From Deltaproteobacteria bacterium (GTDB lineage: Bacteria; Myxococcota_A; UBA9160; PR03), in NCBI GenBank assembly GCA_018262315.1, contig JAGSPS010000244.1:1-9351 (forward strand): a stretch of DNA of 9,351 nucleotides, in the 5' to 3' direction. Position 1 is the stretch's first letter. The number at the start of each line of letters is the position of its first letter. The notes beneath the pieces were generated by a model. The model did not search any database. It was not told the DNA's origin and worked only from the letters and a program-made list of their open reading frames with translations. The position numbers and the translations under genes were made by a program. Positions 1-5,862 of this stretch are shown one piece after another.

Positions 1-300
1 ATGAAGCTCGCCGGCGATTCGTGGGCGGCGCTATTTCCGAAGAAGAAGGAAGGCGCGCCACCGGGGCGACCCTTCGACGTGCGCGAGTGGCAGAGCGCGG
101 CCGCGCAGATCGGAACCTCCGCCGGCGAACTGCGCGCGCTGGCCGTCGAGATCAACACACTCACGGGCGGGACGAAGCTCGAAGCCGCGGTCGATCACGC
201 GGCATGGCGCGCCGCGCAACTCGTCGCGCTGTTCTTCGCGCTGCTGGTGGGATACCGGCTACTCGCGTGGCGTCTCGGGCGCGGGAGCCGCGGCGACTGA
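1..300 (+). CDS. Hypothetical protein with C-terminal membrane anchor (possibly 5'-truncated)
   Basis: This open frame of 99 codons begins with ATG at the very first base and ends with TGA at 298-300. Because it touches the window edge, the ATG may be an internal methionine of a longer protein. The sequence is soluble and charged up to about residue 68. A hydrophobic stretch of about 20 residues (roughly 71-91, AAQLVALFFALLVGYRLLAW) follows and looks like one transmembrane helix. A short arginine-rich tail then ends the protein, so that tail is probably cytoplasmic. I do not recognise a family. Its last 42 bases overlap the 3' end of the converging remnant at 259-734. The frame is open and the membrane helix is coherent, but a short ORF in GC-rich DNA can arise by chance. 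Confidence 0.5.
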   Translation: MKLAGDSWAALFPKKKEGAPPGRPFDVREWQSAAAQIGTSAGELRALAVEINTLTGGTKLEAAVDHAAWRAAQLVALFFALLVGYRLLAWRLGRGSRGD

Positions 301-734
301 GTGGCGCGACGCCTGCTGTACCCAGTAGTCGTACGGGTGCAGCGTTGGGTCGCTGCGGATCCAATCGCCCGAGCGCTCGACCGCGCGCACGATCGATGCC
401 GCGTCGCGCCGGCGGAGCGCAGCGCGAAATCCTGCTTCGAGCGCTTCGAAGCAGCACTCCGCCCTCTTCCCGTCGACGAAGGCTCCGAACTCGTCGATCC
501 AGCGCTGCTCGCGCGGGGACGGCAGATGCGGAAGCCGCAAGACGAGGCTGTGAAGGTCCGCGACCCGCCGACGAGCGCATAGGCGACGCCCGCGGTGTCG
601 AGTTCGCCCGTCACGCAATGCAATTCTTCGTAGAGATCCAGCGCGTCGAGAGAGACCTTACGAATCGACGCCGCGCCCGCCCGCGCGCCTGCGCGAGCCG
701 CCCAGCCGAGATACCGTCGCGACTCCTTCGCCAA
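259..734 (-). pseudogene. Frame-split remnant; N-terminus resembles a nucleotidyltransferase-type protein
   Basis: Two minus-strand frames each look protein-like over only part of their length. The first starts near a TTG at 734 (in-frame stop at 753-755) and reads sensibly to about position 570. It contains LDLYEELHCVTGELDTAGVA followed by YALVGG, which resembles the start of AbiEii/MNT-like nucleotidyltransferases, where ALVGG leads into the catalytic GS region. It then becomes Ser/Arg/Thr-rich, as expected out of frame. From about 560 another frame takes over (VADLHSLVLRLPHLPSPREQ onward, ending with stop 259-261). That part has balanced composition and a motif SDPTLHPYDYWVQQ. The expected catalytic GSxxxxxxxDxD block is absent. 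The second half is not a nucleotidyltransferase I recognise, so this may be two gene fragments joined by a deletion rather than one frameshifted gene. The family call rests on a short match. Confidence 0.45.
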
Positions 735-759
735 GAGACCAATCGTGGGCAGCTATGGC

Positions 760-1623
760 ATGAGCGACGAAGTCCGCGTGTTGCGCGAGCGGAACAGGGA
801 CTCTGGGCGCTCGGTCATCCGGTCGAGATCGGCGGCCAGGGCATCCCGTTCATGTCGTTCGTCTTCCTGAACGAGATCATCGGTCGCTCGCACTGCGGAC
901 AGGCTGCGGTCGGCTCGCTGTCGATGCAGGACTCGATCATGCTCCACCTCTACGGCACGGCCGAGCAAAAGAAGCGCTGGCTCGAACCGCTGGTCGCGCT
1001 TCTCGTCGATCCTGGTGCCGACCGACGCGCCCGGCTACGAAATCGTGCGCGTGGTACCGACGATGGGCCACACCGGCGGCGCGCACTGCGAGATCCGCCT
1101 CACCAATGTGCGCGTGCCCAAGGAGAATCTGCTCGGCAAACGCGGTCCGGGCTTCGTGATCGCGCAGAAGCGGCTCGGTCCGGGGCGCATCTTCCACTGC
1201 ATGCGCTGGCTCGGGCAGGCGCAGCGCGCGTTCGAGCTGATGTGCCAGCGCGCCAACACACGCTGGGCGCACGGCTCGCTGCTCTCGGAGAAGGGCGAGA
1301 TCCAGCGCTTCGTCGCCGAGTCCGCCGCGGAGATCCAGGCCGCGCGCCTGATGACGCTCGACGCCGCGATGGCGATGGACGCGGGCACCGAGGCGCGCGT
1401 CGAGATCTCGCTCGTGAAGTTCTGGGGCGCGGCGATGCTGCACAACGTGATCGACCGCGCGATCCAGGTGCACGGCGCCCTCGGCGTCACCAGCGACACG
1501 CCCCTCGAACGCATGTACCGCGAAGCCCGGTATGCGCGCATCTACGACGGACCCGACGAAGTCCACCGCATGGTCGTCGCGCGCCGGCTGCTGAAGGACC
1601 CCGGCTCCGCGCCCTGGGCGTAG
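760..1623 (+). pseudogene. Acyl-CoA dehydrogenase, internally deleted and frameshifted
   Basis: Three segments belong to one acyl-CoA dehydrogenase of the FadE/ACAD10-11-like kind, a flavoprotein that forms the trans-2-enoyl-CoA in beta-oxidation. Segment 1 (frame 1, 760 to about 790) reads MSDEVRVLRER. Segment 2 (frame 3, about 786-1000) reads ARAEQGLWALGHPVEIGGQG and continues to YGTAEQKKRWLEPLVA, the alpha-helical N-domain end. Segment 3 (frame 1 again, about 1003-1623) starts SSILVPTDAPGYEIV and runs through the C-terminal helical domain (GRIFHCMRWLGQAQRAFELM, then IQVHGALGV and DGPDEVHRMVVARRLL) to TAG 1621-1623. Compared with family members, about 70 residues are missing between LEPLVA and ILVPTD. 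These include the flavin-contacting MTEP..GSD motif and the following beta-domain. The usual N-terminal 30-50 residues before MSDEVR are also not visible. As written the enzyme cannot bind FAD properly, so it is either a decayed gene or an assembly error. Family confidence is high; the exact substrate is unknown. Confidence 0.85.
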
Positions 1624-1639
1624 CTTCGAACCTTCGAAC
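1624..1639. repeat. Tandem 8-bp direct repeat CTTCGAAC x2
   Basis: Immediately after the acyl-CoA dehydrogenase stop codon the 8-mer CTTCGAAC occurs twice in tandem (1624-1631 and 1632-1639). The core TTCGAA is itself palindromic. The second copy runs into the larger palindrome at 1636-1656. It is seen directly; its function is unknown. Confidence 0.6.
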
Positions 1640-1656
1640 GGTGCCGGGCACCGTTC
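1636..1656. repeat. Perfect palindrome between convergent genes (possible bidirectional terminator or dispersed repeat)
   Basis: The arms GAACGGTGCC and GGCACCGTTC are perfect reverse complements around a single G at 1646. As RNA this could fold as an 8-bp stem (GAACGGUG/CACCGUUC) with a 5-nt loop. It sits in the 33-bp gap between the rightward acyl-CoA dehydrogenase stop (1623) and the leftward SPFH stop (1657), the right place for a shared terminator. There is no run of T on either side, so a classical intrinsic terminator is not supported. GGTGCC-GGCACC cores of this type also occur as dispersed palindromic repeats in many environmental genomes, from memory. No second copy is present in this window. 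Confidence 0.6.
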
Positions 1657-2574
1657 CTACTTCTCGTCGCGGCGGAGCATGCCGGTTGCCAGGGCGATCA
1701 CGGAGCCGATGTCGGCGAGGTTCGCCGGGACGACGAAGGTATTGCCGGTCTTCGCGAGCTGGCCGAACTGCTCGACCCACTGCTCGGCGATGCGCAACTG
1801 CATCGCGTCGCGGCCGCCCTCGGTGCGCAGCGACTCGGCGACCTGCCGCAGCCCCTCGGCCGTCGCCGTCGCCACCGCGAGGATCGCCGCCGCCTGCCCC
1901 TGCGCCTCGTTGATCTGCTGCTGCTGACTCGCCTCGGATTGCTTGATGACCTGCTGCTTCTCGCCTTCGGCCTGGTTGATCTTGGCGTCGCGCTCGCCCT
2001 CGGAGGTGAGAATTACCGCGCGCTTCTCGCGCTCGGCGCGCATCTGCTTCTCCATTGCCGAGAGGACGTCGACGGGCGGGGTGATGTTCTTGATCTCGTA
2101 GCGCAGCACCTTCACGCCCCAGGGTTCCGAAGCCTTGTCGAGCTCGCTCACCACCTGCAGGTTGATGTGACCGCGCTCTTCGAAGGTGCGGTCGAGTTCG
2201 ATCTTGCCGACTTCGGAACGCAGCGTCGTCTGCGCGAGCTGCGTGATGGCGAATAGGTAGTCGGAGATCCCGTACGAAGCGAGTTCGGCGTTCAGCACCT
2301 TGAGATACAGCACGCCGTCGACGTGCACCTGGACGTTGTCGCGGGTGATGCAGATCTGTTCGGGGATGTCGATCGCGTTTTCCTTGAGCGAGTGCCGGTA
2401 GGCGATGCGCTCGACGAAGGGCACCAGGATCGCGAAGCCCGCGTTCAACGTGCGGCTGTACTTGCCGAGCCGTTCGATCACGTAGGCGCTCTGTTGCGGC
2501 ACTACCACGGCCGTGCGCGCGACCACGATGATCGCCAGCACCACCAGGAAGAGAACGGGGATCAGGGTTTCCAT
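1657..2574 (-). CDS. SPFH/stomatin-like membrane protease-associated protein (QmcA/HflK-C-like)
   Basis: The protein has 305 residues, the usual size for bacterial stomatin/QmcA proteins. Residues 1-20 (METLIPVLFLVVLAIIVVAR) form one N-terminal membrane anchor. The SPFH/band-7 domain follows at about 21-190, with the typical VPQQSAYVIERLGKYSRTLN opening and the PWGVKVLRYEIKNITPP signature near 151-167. A charged coiled-coil segment (about 170-245, rich in Glu, Gln, Lys and Ala) leads to a short hydrophobic C-terminal tail (NLADIGSVIALATGM). Such proteins oligomerise into membrane cages or microdomains and often regulate membrane proteases. The ATG at 2574 is chosen because a strong Shine-Dalgarno AGGAGGG (2578-2584) lies a few bases upstream and the anchor begins directly at this Met. 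It follows nfeD by 17 bp in the same orientation, the classic NfeD-SPFH operon. The stop is TAG at 1657-1659. Call is secure; the precise paralogue name is not. Confidence 0.95.
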   Translation of the reverse strand: METLIPVLFLVVLAIIVVARTAVVVPQQSAYVIERLGKYSRTLNAGFAILVPFVERIAYRHSLKENAIDIPEQICITRDNVQVHVDGVLYLKVLNAELASYGISDYLFAITQLAQTTLRSEVGKIELDRTFEERGHINLQVVSELDKASEPWGVKVLRYEIKNITPPVDVLSAMEKQMRAEREKRAVILTSEGERDAKINQAEGEKQQVIKQSEASQQQQINEAQGQAAAILAVATATAEGLRQVAESLRTEGGRDAMQLRIAEQWVEQFGQLAKTGNTFVVPANLADIGSVIALATGMLRRDEK

Positions 2575-2577
2575 CGG

Positions 2578-2584
2578 CCCTCCT
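2578..2584 (-). promoter_or_regulatory. Strong ribosome binding site of the SPFH gene
   Basis: On the minus strand AGGAGGG is followed by CCG and then the ATG at 2574. It fits the anti-Shine-Dalgarno well and fixes the start, although the open frame continues far upstream. Confidence 0.8.
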
Positions 2585-2591
2585 GCCGCGA

Positions 2592-3029
2592 TCAGCTCTC
2601 GCGGCGGACTTGAAGCGTGAGACCGTCGAGGCGCTCGACGCGCACGCGCGCGCCGGACTCGAGCACCGCGTCGCCAACGTTGCGCGCCGACCAGCCGGTT
2701 CCGCGCAGCTCTACGAGCCCCACCGCGCCGGGCGCGAGCGACTCTCGCGCCACGCCGATCTCGCCGGCCAGCGTGTCGTCGACGCGCGGTACCTCGGTGC
2801 GGTGCAATCGCGCCTTCAGCCAGCCGCGGAAGAACACCAGCGACACCACCGAGAGCACGCCGAAGATCGCCCACTGCGCCCAGACCGGCGCGTCCACACC
2901 GAGCAGGCCGAGCAGGCCCACGGCAACGGCCGATGTGCCGAGGAAGACCAGGAAGAAGTCCGTCGGGATCACGAACAGCTCGGCCGCGAGCAGCACGGCA
3001 CCGACCACGATCCAGCCCCACCACGGCAT
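2592..3029 (-). CDS. NfeD-family short membrane protein (NfeD1b type)
   Basis: The protein has 145 residues. The N-terminal half holds closely spaced hydrophobic segments (about 4-22, 25-46 and 49-68) containing the family-like turn FVIPTDFFLVFLGTSAVAVG. The C-terminal part (about 85-143) is a small beta-rich OB-fold domain, recognisable by GEIGVARESLAPGAVGLVEL, the GTGWSARN segment and the ending VRVERLDGLTLQV. It lacks the ClpP-like serine protease domain of long NfeD proteins, so it belongs to the short class that partners SPFH/stomatin proteins. The pair is thought to act in membrane organisation and protein quality control. The next gene in the operon is the SPFH partner. The ATG at 3029 gives the natural membrane start MPWWGW. 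An AGGAGGGG ribosome site lies about 10 bases upstream, slightly far. The open frame extends upstream to 4694 but is antisense to lysA there and does not look like protein. Confidence 0.92.
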   Translation of the reverse strand: MPWWGWIVVGAVLLAAELFVIPTDFFLVFLGTSAVAVGLLGLLGVDAPVWAQWAIFGVLSVVSLVFFRGWLKARLHRTEVPRVDDTLAGEIGVARESLAPGAVGLVELRGTGWSARNVGDAVLESGARVRVERLDGLTLQVRRES

Positions 3030-3248
3030 CGCGTGCGTCCCCTCCTGCTCTAGAGGATTCCGCCGAGCCGCGTCTCGAGATCGACGCAGATCGACATGGA
3101 ATCGAGCTGTATGCAGCGATCGAGAGTAGCCACACCCTCGCAGCGGCGTAACCCGGACTCCTGGCGACCGCGTTGGCCGTCCAAGCCCGCCCTGCGGAGT
3201 TCGATCGCCCGGGCGGCTCGCGTCCCAGCCCTGCGGTAGTTTGCGCCC
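3030..3248. promoter_or_regulatory. Divergent intergenic region nfeD / lysA
   Basis: This 219-bp gap must contain the promoters for both the leftward nfeD-SPFH pair and the rightward lysA. I see no convincing -35/-10 pair. It does contain a direct repeat GCCCTGCGG (3189-3197 and 3228-3236) followed by similar AGTT/TAGTTT bases, and a 10-bp palindrome CGCCCGGGCG (3206-3215) between them. A 66-codon minus-strand ORF fills the gap but has no recognisable content. Confidence 0.45.
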
Positions 3249-4424
3249 ATGCGCCGCTACCCGAAGCTGATCGACGAGATCGCGGGCATTCCCGTGCGCG
3301 ACCTCGCGCGCGATTTCGGCACGCCCACCTACATCTACGACGCCGCCACGATCGTCGCGCGGATCGCGCAGCTGCGGCGCTTCGATGTCATTCGCTACGC
3401 GCAGAAGGCCAACTCGAATCTGGCCGTGCTCGACCTGATGCGCCGATACGCCGTATTGGTCGACGCCGTCTCGGCCGGCGAGATCCAGCGCGCACTGGCC
3501 GCGGGCTATCCGGTGGCAGGAGAGCCTCCCCCCGTCGTCTACACGGCGGACATCTTCGACCGCGAGACGCTCGACCTGGTGGTGGCGCACGGCATCCCGG
3601 TGAACTGCGGCTCGCCCGAGATGATCGACCAGTACGGCGAACGCGCACCGGGCGGCGCGATCACGCTGCGCGTGAACCCCGGGTTCGGCCACGGCCACAG
3701 CCGCAAGACCAACACCGGCGGCGAGCACAGCAAGCACGGCATCTGGCACGACGAGATCGAAGCTTGCGTCGCGCGCGCCGCGCGCTTCGACCTGCGTGTC
3801 AGCGGCGTCCACGTCCACATCGGCTCGGGCGCCGACATGGAGCATCTCGCGGCGGTCGCCGAAGCCTGCTGCGGCTTCGCGCGCCGCATCGGGCCGAGCA
3901 TCACCACGATCAGCGCGGGCGGCGGCCTGCCGACGCCGTATCGCGACGAAGACGCCCACGTCGATATCGATGCGTACTTCGAGATCTGGCACGCTGCGCG
4001 CCTCCGACTCGCGCGGGATCTCGGTCATCCGGTGCGACTCGAAATCGAGCCGGGGCGCTTCCTCGTCGCGGAGTCCGGCTTCCTGTTGACGGAGTTGCGC
4101 GCCGTGAAGCGCGAGGGCGCGAACCTGTTCTACCTGCTCGACGCCGGCTTCAACGCGCTCGCCCGTCCGATCCTCTACGGCGCCTACCAGCCGATGGCGA
4201 TCGCAGCGGCCGACGGCAGCCGCGCCGAGCGACCGTTCGTGGACGTCGTGGTCGGCGGCCCGCTCTGCGAATCGGGCGACATCTTCACCCAGAACGAGCG
4301 CGGCGAAGTGCGCAGCGAGCGCCTGCCCGAAGCGCGCGTCGGCGACTTCCTCGTGATCGGCTGCGCGGGCGCCTACGGCTTCGTGATGGCGTCGAACTAC
4401 AATAACGAACCGGCATGCGCTTGA
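3249..4424 (+). CDS. lysA: Diaminopimelate decarboxylase-like PLP enzyme (fold type III), C-terminus altered
   Basis: The protein has 391 residues and belongs to the Orn/DAP/Arg decarboxylase group 2. It probably converts meso-diaminopimelate to lysine in the cytoplasm, the last step of lysine synthesis. The alanine-racemase-like barrel opens with FGTPTYIY (23-30). The PLP Schiff-base lysine is K53 in RYAQKANSN. The HVHIGSG loop (188-194), the phosphate-binding GGGLP (224-228) and EPGR (267-270) are present. The second domain keeps the active-site CESGD (340-344) and GAYGF (373-378). The usual protein continues about 25-30 residues after SNYN with an EVLVDG-type strand. Here it ends SNYNNEPACA and stops at 4422-4424 inside antisense P450 sequence, so the C-terminus looks cut off. 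All visible catalytic residues are kept, so it might still be active. A related decarboxylase specificity, for example in siderophore or polyamine synthesis, cannot be excluded. The ATG at 3249 is the only sensible start; the ribosome site is weak. Confidence 0.88.
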   Translation: MRRYPKLIDEIAGIPVRDLARDFGTPTYIYDAATIVARIAQLRRFDVIRYAQKANSNLAVLDLMRRYAVLVDAVSAGEIQRALAAGYPVAGEPPPVVYTADIFDRETLDLVVAHGIPVNCGSPEMIDQYGERAPGGAITLRVNPGFGHGHSRKTNTGGEHSKHGIWHDEIEACVARAARFDLRVSGVHVHIGSGADMEHLAAVAEACCGFARRIGPSITTISAGGGLPTPYRDEDAHVDIDAYFEIWHAARLRLARDLGHPVRLEIEPGRFLVAESGFLLTELRAVKREGANLFYLLDAGFNALARPILYGAYQPMAIAAADGSRAERPFVDVVVGGPLCESGDIFTQNERGEVRSERLPEARVGDFLVIGCAGAYGFVMASNYNNEPACA

Positions 4425-5631
4425 TGCCGCCGAGGAAGCTCGAGCGCAGCCGCTCCACCGGGCCGGCCAGATCGATCGCATCGACGCGTTCGAGCAGGTG
4501 GCGGAACACGACGCGCAGCTCGAGGCGCGCGAGATTCGCGCCGAGACAGAAGTGCTCACCAATCCCGAACGCGATGTGACGGTTGGGCGTGCGATCGACG
4601 CGAAACGCGAAGGGCTCGTCGAAGACTTCTTCGTCGCGATTCGCCGACGGATAGAACAGGCACAGGTTCTCGCCGGCGCGGATCTTCGTGTCACGCACCA
4701 CGACGTCGCGAATCGGCGTCCGGCAGAACTGGATCACCGGCGTGGTCCAGCGCACGATCTCCTCGACGGCGCAGTCCACGAGTGCGGGGTTCGCCTTCAG
4801 CTTGCGCCACTCGTCCCGGTTCTCGATCAGCGCGAGCACGCCGCCGGTCATCGCGTTGCGCGTGGTCTCGTTGCCGGCGACCACGAGCAGGAAGAAGTAC
4901 GAGAGCAGTTCCATGGTGGGCACCGCCGCAGCGCCGAGCTTCGCGTTGGCGAGCAGGCTCACGATGTCGTCCAGCGGCTTGCTGCGGCGCGCGGCCGCCA
5001 TCTCGCCGAAGTACCCGAAGAGCTGGAGGCGCGCGCGTTGGGCGGTCTCCATCGGCCCCTCCCCTGCGCGCTGGTATTCGGGATCGGCGGCGCCGGCGAT
5101 CTCGTTGGTCCATTGGAACAGCCTCGGCCACATGCTGCGCGGCACACCGAGCAGTTCGGCCAACACGTTCAAGGGCAGCGGAGCCGAGAGCTTCTCGACC
5201 AGATCGCCGCACTGCTCGCTGCCGTCGCCCGCCATCGCGTCGAGCAGCTCGCGCGTGATCGTCTCGATGTCGTGCTGCATGCGGCCGAGACCGCGCGGAG
5301 TGAAGCGATGGCTGACGAGCTTGCGGTAGCGGGCGTGGTCGGGCGGATCCATGTTGAGCAGATGTCGGAGCAGGCGCTCCTCCTGAGGCGCCGCGACAAA
5401 CTCGGGAAGCACCGCGAGGCGCGGTCCGTTGTGGAAGAGCTCCGGTTGCTTCGAGATCCACACCACGTCGGCATGCTTGGTGACGGCCCAGAACGGGTTC
5501 GAGACGTGCTGCGTATTCCAGTAGATCGGCGCCTCGCGCCGCAGCCGCGCCCAGGCTGCGTGCGGATAGCCGCTCCTCGCGTACGTCTCGTTCGAGATGA
5601 AGTCGAGGCTGTCGAGACCCGGCTGTTGCAC
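4285..5631 (-). CDS. Cytochrome P450 (CYP125/CYP142-like), readthrough 3' end
   Basis: A soluble bacterial cytochrome P450 monooxygenase. The I-helix oxygen-binding motif is VVAGNETT (250-257), the K-helix ExxR is E291-I-V-R294, and the haem loop AFGIGEHFCLG carries the cysteine ligand at 362. MDPPDHARYRKLVSHRF (94-110) is the typical C-helix region. The ending LRSSFLGGIKRMPVRY (395-410) matches the CYP124/125/142 style of actinobacterial steroid and branched-lipid oxidases, so a sterol or lipid substrate is plausible but inferred. Typical proteins end right after PVRY, giving 410 residues here. Instead the frame runs on for 38 Arg/Ser-rich residues antisense to lysA and stops at 4285-4287. 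The start is a GTG at 5631, chosen because AGAGGAG (5636-5642) lies just upstream and the length then fits the family. No ferredoxin or reductase gene is nearby. Family call is secure. Confidence 0.93.
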   Translation of the reverse strand: MQQPGLDSLDFISNETYARSGYPHAAWARLRREAPIYWNTQHVSNPFWAVTKHADVVWISKQPELFHNGPRLAVLPEFVAAPQEERLLRHLLNMDPPDHARYRKLVSHRFTPRGLGRMQHDIETITRELLDAMAGDGSEQCGDLVEKLSAPLPLNVLAELLGVPRSMWPRLFQWTNEIAGAADPEYQRAGEGPMETAQRARLQLFGYFGEMAAARRSKPLDDIVSLLANAKLGAAAVPTMELLSYFFLLVVAGNETTRNAMTGGVLALIENRDEWRKLKANPALVDCAVEEIVRWTTPVIQFCRTPIRDVVVRDTKIRAGENLCLFYPSANRDEEVFDEPFAFRVDRTPNRHIAFGIGEHFCLGANLARLELRVVFRHLLERVDAIDLAGPVERLRSSFLGGIKRMPVRYCSSTPSRSRRRPRSRSRGSRRRALRAGARCALRRARSG

Positions 5632-5862
5632 GGCGCTCCTCTGGCGGACCGCCGCCCATGATACGCCGGCGGCACGCGGAGGCGCGTGATGGGGTGAGCG
5701 CGCGGGGCCCGCCCAGACCCTCTTCCTCGTCGCGAGCGGTCGCTTCGTCCCGAGCGCCTCCAGCCTGCCCGGCGCCGAGGGGCCGCTCGCGATGCTAGCC
5801 GGACGGCCACCCAGCGAAGCCACCCTCGCCAGATTGGCGGCGGGGTGGGCGATTGCGGTTGA
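5632..5862. other. Divergent intergenic region P450 / glycosyltransferase
   Basis: This 231-bp gap between two diverging genes should hold both promoters. Apart from the P450 ribosome site I see no clear -35/-10 boxes, operator palindrome or RNA gene. Open frames crossing it are arginine- and proline-rich, typical of noncoding GC-rich DNA. Confidence 0.4.
5636..5642 (-). promoter_or_regulatory. Ribosome binding site deciding the GTG start of the P450
   Basis: On the minus strand AGAGGAG, then CGCC, then GTG at 5631. The frame is open further upstream, but no better start with a ribosome site is visible. Confidence 0.65.

Noticed and set aside
21..1913. 630-codon open frame on the plus strand across the damaged region
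   Set aside because: Mostly Arg/Ala-rich out-of-frame sequence; only about 786-1000 is real (the acyl-CoA dehydrogenase middle segment). High GC removes stops from the other frames.
3050..3250. 66-codon minus-strand ORF upstream of nfeD
   Set aside because: It ends just before the nfeD ribosome site, as an operon gene could, but its sequence is arginine-rich, matches no family I know and starts on the lysA start codon. Left as noncoding.
2592..4694. 700-codon minus-strand frame containing nfeD as its end
   Set aside because: Upstream of 3029 it is antisense to lysA and lacks protein character; only the NfeD part is real.
4498..5661. 387-codon plus-strand ORF opposite the P450
   Set aside because: Mirror of the P450 codon pattern; composition rich in Arg, Glu, His and Val with no motifs, while the opposite strand has all P450 motifs.
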